Positions 27,501-40,765 of a DNA stretch of 64,000 bases are shown here, piece after piece. Position 1 is the stretch's first letter. Each line of letters starts with the position of its first letter. Below the pieces are notes generated by a model. That model was not told where the DNA came from, did no database searches, and was given only the letters and a program-made list of their open reading frames with translations. Origin of the DNA: Thunnus maccoyii. Its lineage: Eukaryota > Chordata > Actinopteri > Scombriformes > Scombridae. Made by a program: the position numbers and the translations under genes. The stretch covers positions 10,042,501-10,106,500 of the forward strand of contig NC_056550.1 in NCBI RefSeq assembly GCF_910596095.1, given 5' to 3'.

Positions 27501-30500
27501 CATCTGCTGAAAGTGGAAAGTTTCTCTGTGCTCACTGAACATCTGATTTTAAGGGGTGGGCCTACGAGCATGATTTGTGACATCACAACTAGTTCGTAGC
27601 CAGGTCCTGGTCCAGTGTGCAACTTACACAGGTGTGTAAGTAAGAGATATCAGTGAAGTAAGAGACATCTTGTGTCCAGCATTTTCATAGGTTCTGGATT
27701 TTTTAATGAAGGAGAAAGAATACATGCCATTTTAAGGATTTTAACATGGCAATTATACTTTTTTTGTGGAAAAGCCATATCAGACACACATCATTGAGTG
27801 TACAGAGTATTTTTTTTATATGTCTTAATAAATGTCTGTAGGGGGTCTTTAACATCAATTCAGCCTCACAACAAGCCCAGGACAACCATTCAGTCCAGTC
27901 TGAACTTTAAACTTTAACCTCTTAAACTCCACAAGGACGCTGGCATCCTTGGCCGACATTAATGTCTTTCAGAGGCTGTAGCAGCAGCAGCAGTTTAAAA
28001 GCTAGTGAAGATACTGGTATCATATGAAACTAGATGACCTAAGGCATCCATTGGTACCATGGTATGTCATTCTAGCTTGTTGGGAAGGGGGCTAAATAAT
28101 GCTCAAAAGTTAGGCTAAATTTTGGTGAGGGAAAAACTGGCCATTGACTTCTCTCAAGATATCTGAATGAAAATGTGTTCTATGGGTACCATTGGGTCTC
28201 CCTTTTACAGACATGCCCACTTTATGCTAATCCCATGCAGTTTTGGGCTAAAACCATGCCATTTTTTGAATGCAGTATAAATTTGTTATTAGACTTGGAA
28301 TTACATAAATTGGGTATGACCGGAAAGCTGAGACTCTTGTGGATTCAACGAGCCCAATTGTATCCATGTGTGATGATGTTAGTCCCCACAGTAGCCATTT
28401 CATTGTAGTTAGACCATTTTTTTTTTTTTTAAACTTGACCTCATGCTATAAAATGACCTATTGTGACCTCTAGAATAATCACAGTCTCATGACCTTTACA
28501 ACCACAAACTAGAGACCTAGGGCATTCAAAGGATATATGGATTTTCTTGACAATAAGGGGGCTTCTGATAAATTTCCAGAACAGAAGTGCTCACCATCCA
28601 TCCATTGAAAAATGCAATTCTTAAAGAAATCTTCAAATGTCAAAAGTTTTTGATACCAAATCACAGCATGGATTTTTCTATGGTGTTCCTCATGGTCTTG
28701 GTATCTTAATGTGGTAATTTTTCATCAATTCTCAAGTGGTCAAAAATGGTTAAATTTTGCACCAAATCTGTGTAACAAATGGCATCAACCCAAAATTACT
28801 TATGAGACATAATTGAGCATGGGAATGACCATCATATACTTCCATCATAATGTTCTAAGCCCCTGTATCCTCTAAACTTGCAAAATTTAAACAGGTGCTT
28901 AACCAAAACACAATGTTTACTTTTTAATGTATTTTTCCGAATGCCCCAGGCAGCCATTGACCTCTAGTCATTTCTAGACCATGAAAATAAAAATCAATTA
29001 TCAGATTCTAGAAACCATCTTGAGTTGTGTAATCCATTACAGTAAATATAAAGCTATACATTTTTATCATTGTGTGGTAGTGAAGTTCAAATTTACAGAT
29101 TGATTTGAAAAGTCTGCGCTGCATCACCAATAATGCAAACATGGATACAAACTTGATGGATTACACAGTTCAAGCAAGCTTCAAAAGTCTGCTGAATGAT
29201 TTTCATAACATGTTTTGAATTAAAACCAATGGCTTCTTCGAACAGTAGACAATATACAGATTTCCAAAAATGGCGATGTGATTAGTAGCTATGGTCCTTT
29301 GATCATCATGTAAAAAAATTGTAGCTCTGTGTCTTTAAAAAGCATATAGAAAGGATTTATCATCATTATCAGACTCCTACCAGAGAAAGGATGCCAGTCA
29401 TCCAAATTCACTGATCATTGCCACATAAGTGTTTTGGATTGATTTGTTGGTTGAGTTATGCAAACCAGTGGACTTTGTTCTGGCATTTTCTGATTGACTA
29501 TAAAAGTGAATAAATAATAATAATAATAATAATAAAAATATAAAATGTCGTTAATACTTAACAGACAGAAAACCAAATTAACAGTTTGGGTAAGTCACCT
29601 GCTGCTCGGGGCCTTTTAGCTCTGGATGGCATATTCTCATCAGTGCATGGTTGTGACCGAGGAGCTGGTAAAGAAAAATATAAATCAAAAATTTTAATCT
29701 GCCATACAAACAAGTAAAACTGATGTGTTAGTTCAGGCAATTTCAAAATGAAGTTTTATAGTTTGTATATATGCCAAAGGGGTGATTAGAACAGTTAAAC
29801 AGTTTTCATATGAAACTGAGCTGCAGTCAGTAGGTTCTAGTTAGCAGCTGGCTCTCTACCTTTCGGTCTTTTATGCCTGTTATTTGTTTTGCTTCTTAAA
29901 TTGTGCTGCTTTTCCTGCTGGTGGCTGTCTGAGCTGGGTAGCTCTGTTGTTGTGAGAACGTCACCTGAAAGGCATCAATGAGGAAGTAAAAGAGACAGTG
30001 AGGCAAGGAGCAGACACAGTAACCAGAAATGATTGTTATTCTCAAGCATCTCAACACAGAACTGAAAATTAATGCAAGTCAGTGACTGTGACTTGCAACG
30101 TCACCCAAGAAGTTGTCTCTTAATTGGTTGGTTCTACTTCCTCATTGTTGTTCGAAACCCAAAATGCAGAAAAGTATCTAAGTGATAACTTTTCACTTTG
30201 CCCCAAACTGAGCTTGCACTTGTGATGAAGGTGACAAGTAATGGCTATTAAATCATGAAGTTATAACACCACATTAGGAAATATTTCATGTTTTATATAT
30301 GTTATATCGGCTATGCATACATTAATTTATATATATATTTTTTGCCAAAAATTAATTTACAAAAAAGATACGTACAGATACGCTACAGGATGACTTTACC
30401 TATGTCAGTTGGACCTCAGATCGGTGTAATGCCCTGTCAAACCTCCTAAACAAACTGTCATAAAACTCCAATAACAGAAATCCTTGTTTACTATTTGGGA

Positions 30501-31927
30501 GGTAGTGCTGCATAAAAAGTAGTGTCAACACCAATCACTGATATAAAGCATATCAAAATCCATTGTATTTAACCATTTTACAACTGGGATTTCTCCCCCA
30601 AACTAAAGTAAATGTAAATTTCATTAGCATAGTTTTGTGACTTTTGAAGTGTGTCATCAGAAAATCAAAATCAAAAAATCTGGTTTATAAGCAATTCTCA
30701 TAAAATTAGGAAAAAACAGCAAGTATCAAGGTAGTAATACAATGTTAAGTATGTTTTTGAGTTATTTAAGAGGATTGTGGGGTTTCAGGACCCCAAGCAG
30801 GGCACTGGTATTAAATCTAAAAGGCAGCTTCTTGTTGGCACAAAATACCAAATTTTTCTCTACAACAATTGGGTGAGCCATGAATCATTGTGTTGCTTGT
30901 GGCTAGATGTAGCAAGCAAATCTAGTGTCTGAAATTTAGTGAATGAAAATAAAAACTCTTACTGTTGTTGTCCCCACAATTCAACCATGGATCGCCAAAG
31001 AGGACTTCTGTGTCTAGGTTAGAAAATGCATAGAGGGAGTTACATAACAGGTCGCCTTTGGGTTCATACTTGAATATATGTGTTTGTGTGTGTTTAAGTC
31101 ATCTGATTGACCATTATTAAGTGTGTTATTATATACTGTACACTGTAAATGAGTGATAATGTGTGTGTGAAAATCCAAAAGAGGTTTGGTTGCAACTTAC
31201 CGATAAACTCTGGCAGGTACTCATTGTTCAAGAATTCAGATAAATCATCTAAAACAAATAATGAGAATTATTAGACACATTTTGAACTGTTTTCCCATGA
31301 ATCGCTGAGGTAAATTCAGTGTTTTGGACCTGCATGTCTCTGATGATTTCATGTATCTGTCTGAACAAGCCTTTATTTTTCTTTCTTATATTTCACCTCA
31401 GTCTAATGAGATTCTAGCTCTTTTATCTCTACCTCAACTAGTCATACTGAATATTACGCATGGTTTTATTCTACTTTTACAAAGCAAACATCAGTATCTC
31501 TCTATGGAAGTAGTGTGTTGTTTCATGTGGAACTATTCTGTGGAGCTCCCTTATGCAGTTTAGTTAGTTAATTTGTTTTTCTGCACAGTTGAGGAACCTG
31601 TTAAAAGATCTGACAATATTAACCTGGTAGATCTCCGAATTCATGGTCCTGTTCCACTTCATGCATCTTGGTATCTAGCACAAACACATATACACACACA
31701 CAGAAGGAATAAAAAAGGGAGATAGGTCAATTAATGTCTTCAGTCATTAATAAAAGTGTTTTTGCATTTTGTATTGTTTCAGAGCCTCAGAGGTCAAATC
31801 ATATGCAGTTGATCATCATCAGTCACAGGATACAAACCAGTTTCCATGTTTATCAAAGATATGAAGAAAAAAAAAACATAAAAATGATCCAATCTAAGAG
31901 TAAGTTTCTTAGGCTTATGTTTAGTCA

Positions 31928-31961
<34 letters not shown>

Positions 31962-34900
31962 ATTTATGTTTGTGGTTTATGTCTGTAGGGTGTGGATGTG
32001 TGGTTTTATCTTCAGTGTGTGCGTTTTTTCTTGTGTTTTGTCTTCTTTTTGTTTTTGTTGCATTATCTTGTATCCAATCTTAGGCTTTTCTGTATATGTT
32101 CTGCACTTATAACTGTATTCATTTTCACAGAGTTCCTACATGTTATGCTATAAAAACAGAATTGCTTTGCTGATTGACATTAGCTGGTAGGCTCCTGATG
32201 CTACACCATACAGAAGTGAAACAAAGTAAACAAACTACTGTAGCCAAAAGTCATGGACAGACAGTGTGTCGCTAACAGGGATTTTGAAGAGCAAAGACCA
32301 AACCAGCATCTAACTGGATGAAAGTGACATTTTCAGGTATGTTTACATACTGTTTAATGAGCTGCAGCTGAGCAGCTAATTAGCTACTAGCCTTAGTGGT
32401 GCACATTTCCCCAGCGAATGTTTGTTTGGCGGTTTGTTTGAAAAGCTAGTGTGCAGGACAAGACGTGTGTTCATGTTTGTAAGTTTGTAAGAAGGAGACT
32501 TTAGTCCTGCTAAAGTCTAAAGTCTAGACTTAATATAGCTTTATTTAAAGATTTGATTTTCTGTACTGAAAATCAGGACTTTAGCTACATACATGGATGA
32601 TGAAATGGCATTTATTTCTCAGATCCGATTTTTTTGTTTGGCTGTTCACATTACGTTTTAAATGTGGCCAATGTCAGATTCCAGTGTGAACTGGTCACAG
32701 ACCTGAACTGACCTGCATGTACAAAAGAACAATAACAAAGTTGTCACATGCAGCACACTGTCATACAGAAGTAAACATGGAGGCCACTGAAGTCAGTGTT
32801 TACAGTTTCATTTATAAATTGATGTGCAGTGGAAGCCAGCAAATTTGTGAGTAGATGATAACGAAGATGAGCATGAGGAGAAAGAGAGCCAAAATTTTAA
32901 TTATGGCTTATTGTGGAGCAATGACTACTACTTCTGTACGGAGGTGTGTGTGTGGGTGCGGAGTCGGCCCCCACCAGGATCCCACCAGGAGTGGTGGGAT
33001 CCTGACATGAATGGCTTCACAGAAACAGATTTCATCCTAAATTTCAGGATATCAAGGGCTACTTTTGTTGTATGATTACAGGCTGTCATTTACATTTCAC
33101 TTAGTTGAATATAACTTTTTGCTGTCTCTTAAACAGAAGTTTTCAGCAGGTACTTGGTATCACCCTTTCATCTCATATCATATAAAGTACTTCATTCGTG
33201 GTTCTGATGATGTCTCTCGTAATTAACAACCCTGTGTCCTTCACATGAACTTGCTTGTAGCTGAATAGGAAAACCCTGAGTTGACTGAGCAGGTTGATAA
33301 CCAGCTTTGTAGTACTGGTCATCTGGACAGCCAATGTTAGGTTCAGTGAAGTCAGATAACGAGAAGATATCCTGGGTCTGTTGAACTTGCTTCATACTAC
33401 AGGCCTCAGATTCCATGTGATTTGTGCTGTTCACACTGTTATGAAACAAATAGATCTGAGTCACATATGAGCAAAAAAAAAAATCGGATTTGGGCCACTT
33501 TTGCTTGCAGTCTTGTTGTCCAGTCCTTTTGGTCATATGGTTTTGCTCGTTCATATTATTTGGGTTGTATCTTTAAAGGACTGTCTAACATAATTATTTA
33601 GCTTATAGCATGATGTTCTTGGGTTCATGTTTGTGTGTATTCTTGGGCGGGTTGATGTATGCTGTGTGTTTCCCTTCTGTGCTCCTTCCCCAGCCTGCTT
33701 TTTCCTCCACACCTGCCCTGCATCTAGCCTTGTTAGCCCTGCCCTGCTCTCAGTGTTTTCCCCAACCCATCAGCTCCTACCTGCTCCTTGTCCCCACTAA
33801 CCTGTTCCCCATTCCCTCATCAGCTCCTCAGTACATTTAACGGTCCCATCATTCATCACCTGCTTGTTACAATGTTGCTCCTATGGACATTTGCATTCAG
33901 TCATTTTGTATTCCAGTCCTGTCTGTTATCTGCTCCTGCTGTTGCTTGTGGTTTGGACGCCTCCATCTGTTTTTGACCTGCCAGCCTTTTAGACATGTAA
34001 ACCTGTTTTTGAATTTTGTTTATTAAAGCCTTTTTTGGTTCAACCTATGCTGCCCTGTGTCTGCATCTGGTTCCTCCACCTGTCTGTCCCATCCTCATTT
34101 GTGACACAAAACAAGAATAAATGTCCATCACAATATCCTAGAGCTCATGGTGACTTCATGAAATGTCAATGTCCAACCACCAGCCCAAAACCTAGATATT
34201 AAATTTACTACAATGAAACACCAAGAGAAGCAATAAATTCTCACATTTGCGTGCAGCTTAAAAGAGGCATTGGAAGAGAGCCAACAAAATCAGTGCCAGC
34301 TGTACTGTTGTTTGCACCCCTGGGGAATGCAAAAAAAAAAAGTATCTTTAGAGATAACAGCCTACAGTAAAAACCGCACTTCAACTGCCAACTGTAACTA
34401 TCCTGATCTGAATCATACAAATTGCTTCAAATAATGTATCGTTAATCATGACCAGTCATTCCAAAACATATCTCAGATGGTGTGAGCTCACCTCTTTCTC
34501 TGCACTGTAGCCATCTAGAACCCTAACAGGCTTCTTTAAACCACCTTCTTAAGGGAGTTCTCTTAAATGTACGAGAAGGATTTGTGGAAGTCAAAGATTT
34601 CACTTTAAGCAGTTTTATAAATATGGGCCAAGGATTCTAATGTATTAATTTATTAGTTTGTTGGTCTCTCAGAGGTGCAGAAATACAGCAATATCGTGTA
34701 AACATGGCTATTTTGTAGAGACGATACAACTCTGCCAGTGCTATGTATGTTATTATCTGATATCTCTTCACTTTCATTCATTATTGTGCGTGTATACTGT
34801 GTGTGTATTAATGTGGCTATTTTGTAACTGAAACTGAAAACAAGCATGCCGTAATCTAATGGCCAAATCTGATACGCAAAATTCAGCGCTGACACAGACA

Positions 34901-37900
34901 GAGAGCTGGGACAGAATGAAGGAAGGAAGGAAGGAAGGAAAAAAGAAGGAAAGACAGAAAAAGAAAAAAAGAAAGCATTCTAGCTCATTGTATTTAACAC
35001 TACATTAAACTATGCATCACACTCAATACAGACCACACAGTTCATACAATACAATACAATACAATATAATACAATAAATGGCTCCTACTGTTGGGATAAA
35101 TGAAGCAAGGAAACTTTTTCGGCATGCGCTTTGTACCATCAACTGATGATCATCTTAAACTGGTTCACATTATGTAATAGTTACTTCATAACCTGGGTAT
35201 TTGACGTGGGCTGTTGCAGAGATACACCCATCATTTAGACTCGGCATTTCCTGTCTGCTTTATCCAAATCTTGAATAGATCTTGCAAGTTTAACAATAAA
35301 GAAATGTATTGTTGGACATATTTTCCTACCTTCTTTCTCTCCCTGAATTTAACTTAAAGGAGAACTCCGTCAACTATACACATGAAAGTTTACAGGTCAT
35401 GTGGAGTTCCACCGTGTATGTGAAAAAGTTATATAAAGCCCAGCTGCATTGTCAATCATGTAGATGCCAGCTTCTCACAAGAAAGAAGAATTTCTGGTTC
35501 TGCTGCGATGATTTTGATCCTTTTTTTGGTTTTGGTTTCAGTTAGAGCCCCTTCGGCCACACACAGCTTCACTTATGGTGATCCTGATGCACCGCCCTTA
35601 TTTTTGCACAATCAGGGTCAAACTTCATTGCCAGCACCATTAAGCCCTCAAAATGCTTGTCTTGGTGACTTACTGCCTTTGGTACAATAAAACGTTAAAT
35701 TGTCTGATGAACCAATGGGCTCTAGGCAAGTAAAACAAAACACCAACATAACTGGCAGGCAGGCAGTTCTTATGTTTCTTACTTCAGTTCAGCTCAATTC
35801 AACACAACTTTATTAATCCCTGTAAGAGCAATTGTACACAGCGGCGAGCCACCCAGATTAACAGAAAGAGTACACATGCAGTTGATAGAAAAGAAAGAAA
35901 AAAATCACTAAGCTAAAATTGATGGCTATAAACTTAAAAAGAAAATATATGTGGAATTGTGAAAAAAACAAAACAATAAATAAATAACCATGACAAACAA
36001 CCATCTAAAAAAATACAATCTAAAAGATACACAAAGTAATGAGGTTGCACAAGCATAAGATTTGAGGGTCTGAGAAGTCGGACAGCAGTGGGGATAAATG
36101 ACTTAGAGTAATGATTGGTTTTACAGGCAGGTAGAGCATGGTGACGTCCTGAGTGCAGCAATGAGAATTCACCAGGTAAGATGTGCTCAGGTAGGTTCTA
36201 TATGCTCATTGATTTCCTCAAGATTTGTTGGTCATAAAAAGAACTCAGATCCCTTTGTTTAACTCCAATAGTCTTTGAACAGATTTTCACAATACTGTTC
36301 AAGCTTTTTCTGTCTCTCATTGTCAGACTGTAAAACCAGCAAATTAAAGAAAAAGTTAACTCTCAATAAAAGGTTGATAAAAGAACAACTGAAGTGACTG
36401 AAAAAGAGTTTAGTTGTTTAAAGATGGCATACTCTTTGCTTAACACTTAACAATCATTTATGTATTTACATCCCACTTAAGCTTTTTGTAAAACACTGTG
36501 CCTGAGTACTTGTAAGAGCTGACAATTTCCACGCTCTCATCTTGTATGATGCTCCCTGTGGTGTTAAAAACTATAATTAGTTCCATGGTTTTGGATACAT
36601 TCAACCCCAAAAATTTGTCAGCACATCACTTCACCAAAGTGGGAAGAGCACCACTATGGTCCTGATCTGGACCCTGAAGGAGAGACAGTAGTACAGTGTC
36701 ATCCTCAACACCTTTACCTGCCTGAGAGGTAAATAGGGGATCAAGTTTACCCATTAGTGGCTGTGACCACTAAGTTTTTGATCTTTTCAAAACATTTTAC
36801 AACAAGAAATGTGAAGGAAACTGGCCTATGATGGCTGTGAAACTCACAAAAAACATGAAAGACCCTCTCTAGAGCCAGTGTTTGGTTTGTCTGCTCTGGG
36901 CTACTGTAGAAACATGGCAGTGCAACATGGTGGGCTCTGTGGAAGAGGACCTGCTCCCTATGTAGATATAAAGGGCTCATTCTAAGGAAATGAAAACACA
37001 ATGATTCTTATTTTCAGGTGATTATACACTAATTAAAACATACTTATGAATATTATATTCCATTTCTGCCAAGTCTGTTCCACTAGATGCCACTAAATTC
37101 TACACACTGGACCTTTAAGAAAGACATTCTCAGAGAAATCAGAAATTTCAAAAGAACATAAATTAAAAGCATCAGGTAATTCTAAATCATCTAGACCTTC
37201 CATCCTAATAATTACTGCATCTTCTCTGGTTAATAGGAGCTGAAAAATCAAAAAATAAAAGCTGACCCAGAAATGGATGCTTTCGTGGTCCAATGAGGGG
37301 TTAAACAAGCACTTTATGGGAAGAACCTGGATTTGCCAATTTCTCTCTCAGTTGAGGGGTCATTTTATCTCTATGTCGGAGGAGTGAACAACCTGGTGTT
37401 GTAGCTCAGCAGGATTCGATCAAAGAGGTTCTGCTGATAACGCAATTGTGAAGGAGTGTCTGACATTCAGCTGCACGGTTGGCACCCTATATGTCACTGC
37501 TAGTTCACCCTCTGGCCGGACCACCAAAGCCAGATCACTTAAAGATCACTGGATATAAGAATTAAAAGATCAGCTGCAGGTGTCTGACGTTACAGCCTTT
37601 ATAGGTCAGGAGAGGATGTGGTTGTGCATGGAACAGGTTGTGGTTGGATATGTGGCTACCTGGTTTATGCAAGTTAAACAAATGAAATCACAATAACACC
37701 ACCACCCTAAATACATCAGAACTCTGACAGGCAGAACACCTTCTCTCTTAAATTGTGAACATGTAAATCATGAATGTGTGTCACACAGTTTCCTGTTACA
37801 CTGAGCATATTATGTGCACTTGAGGTTAAAGTAATGCACCAGCTGCTCATGCTATTTTAAAAATGAAAAGAAAAAACCTTTTACAGTTTTTTTCCCCTAC

Positions 37901-40125
37901 ATTTATGATCTGACGCACCTGCCCATAAGACTTCCTGGGGTGCAAGAACTTTGTGATATGTGTAACAATTATTTTGAAAAAATGTCACTGGGGGAGACTT
38001 GATGCTTGCTGCCATAACAGGACTTAGCTATGAGGAACTAGCCAACTTCAGTTGTCTATAGCACCATAACACACACGACCACATGCAACACAACATATGA
38101 CCAAGATGAGGAAAAAAAAACAAAAACAAAACAGACAAACAAACAAAAAAAAAACAAAGCAAGAGAGCAAAGATATTAAATATTGCTAAATCCCAATCAT
38201 GAATGGGTGAAAATCCTTGTTTCACACACTTGTTTCATACCCCGACGATACACCCATGCTGGCCGTACACACCCATGTGTGCGGTACATGGGTGTGTACA
38301 GTACGTACATGCGTTAGTTGTTACCAAAGCACAAGCTAATTCTGAGCAATAAAATCACATTTTTATTTAGTTCCCCAGAATTCCCCTTCAATACCCTGTT
38401 TTCAAATCAACATCCCCCAACAACAACAACAACCTCTCGCCTCCTTCATTCATGCACCAGTTTACTCACACATTTACTGGTGAATAGTGGAGGGCACGCC
38501 CACACTACTGTAAGCCCCTCAACACGCACAATGGAGTTTACTACTTGTGACGGCAGAAATTTTGGAACATAAATTCATATAAAACATCCCAGTTAATAAA
38601 AGCCAAGGAACCTATCAAACATATAGTAATTTTTAGGATGGATTATGTATGGGTCATGTAAAAACAAAAAACCAGTAAGCCTGATGCAACTATAAATATT
38701 AACAAAAACAAATAAGTAAAATAAATGCAAGCATAGATAACACTTCTTTCACTGTTCATACTTCAATAAAACAACTTAAATAATTTATAAACACACATAT
38801 TTACATCAAACCAATTGAGACGAAGGGGAAAAGCTGAACTCTTCTGTTACCCATGCCTACTGCGCACTTTGGACAAACGCCTCATGAGAACCGGGGCAAC
38901 AGTTACCTTGTCGGGTTTCCTCTCTGGATGATACTCTCTGCAGTTGGTCGGTTGGACTCCTGCTGTATAATCCCTGTGTGATAACCCCAAGCAATGGCAA
39001 GTTGCACCAACTACTCCATAGCTTATGCGGACCTTCGTCGTTAGTCAGTGGGTGCAACCTGTTGGCTACAGTGTGACAATAATAGTTCTTTTACTTTCAC
39101 TTCACCTAATTAGGCTCCAGAGACGCCAAATCAAGGCAGTTTGGTGTGGCACTTTGTTTCTGGCAGTTTCAAATAGCAGTTTCAGTTTAGGTATTCATTT
39201 AATAATTACACAATCTTTTTTTTTTTTTTTTTTTTAAAGCTCGCATCATAGAGCCTTAAATGAACATCAGTAATGACTCCCAAACTCTCTCCAGTTGAAG
39301 CAGGATAACACATATGGGTTGTAGGCTACTTAGTGATGTGAGGGAGCTCATTTCAAACCAAATGTTCAAAATACATGTGCCACAGACTTGTCAAAAAGTG
39401 TGTTAAACAAGTAGCCTGCAAGTACAGAATTCAGCTACAGGAGTTTACAGCCCTCACACCTCACACCTGGTATCTAGTAATTTCCTTTTACCTCATTACA
39501 AACATTTTCATTGACTTCTCTAGAAGTGTCTTGCCAGTGTGACCAAAATATGTCTTTTATGGCCCCCTGAGACTGAGACTAGTCTATACCACAAACATAA
39601 ACTAATTACTGTGATGAAGTTGCCTTCTGCAGTCATGGGCAGACAATCTTAACTATCTTGCTCCCTGATGTGTAGACAGCTATCAACTGACTCCAAAGTC
39701 ATCTTTGTAGGTGAATCAGTGCCTTAAAGTATTTCAAAGTCTCAGTAATCTGAGGATGTGATGGTTCCTATTATGATTATTATTATTTAGTGGTCTGTTC
39801 CAGGTTAGCTCCCGTCACTTCCCCTCTTTTCCATCATTTTCTCTTTCCTTTCCTCTTTTTCTTTTCCATTCTTCCTCCTTTCTATACAATGTTGCATGAG
39901 TACTGCGCACTTCATGGTTGCATGCTACACAACAGCCTTATATGTTCATCTTTTGCTCTTTGTGCATTTTTGCAAGTAAGAGGCTTTCAGCTGTCTTAGT
40001 AGTGTTTTGTGCGTGAGATTTCACCACTATACACCATGTGAAAAACCACCACACACTTGCCACCTCTTACCAGGGACAAGGAAATGTGGGGAGATTTGGC
40101 AAAGTGGAAAGTACCTGCTCAACCT

Positions 40126-40195
<70 letters not shown>

Positions 40196-40681
40196 ACCAG
40201 ACCATGGACTTTTGGGGACATTCCATAGATTTAAATTAATTTCCTGGAGACATATCCTAACCCTAACCATCACCACTACTTGCCTAACCCTTACCCTTAC
40301 CTTAACCTAACTCTACTCTTAACCACTGACCCAAAAATCAGCTTTTCCCCAATTAGGGGACACATCCCCAAAAGTAGTCTATGACAGACCACACACCACT
40401 CACCACACACACTTGCATTCATTTCCTGGAGATGTACCTTAACCTAACTCTAACCTTAAAGGCTCTGTATGTCAGAATCAGAAATTCCCTCTCATTAGTG
40501 ACACCTGTTGCTGTTAAATAAGCTGTAGTCAACATCCTGGTGCTTGTGCAAGACTATTGCAGGTGATGTCGTTTTCCTTGCTTACACTTCTCATTAACTG
40601 GTCGTTAGTCTGAAATTTGTCCCTGAAAGTAGCCTGTGACAGACACGCACATACACACTCACTCTCACTCACTCACTCACA

Positions 40682-40765
<84 letters not shown>

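Noticed and set aside
40007-40310. Overlapping frames rich in Ser-Leu or Thr-His repeats
   Set aside because: They are translations of the CT/CA microsatellite.
40255-40320. Telomere-like 'cctaaccctaacc' stretch
   Set aside because: Units are irregular (ctaacc, cttaccc, cttaacc) and short. It looks like part of a dispersed repeat and not an interstitial (TTAGGG)n array.
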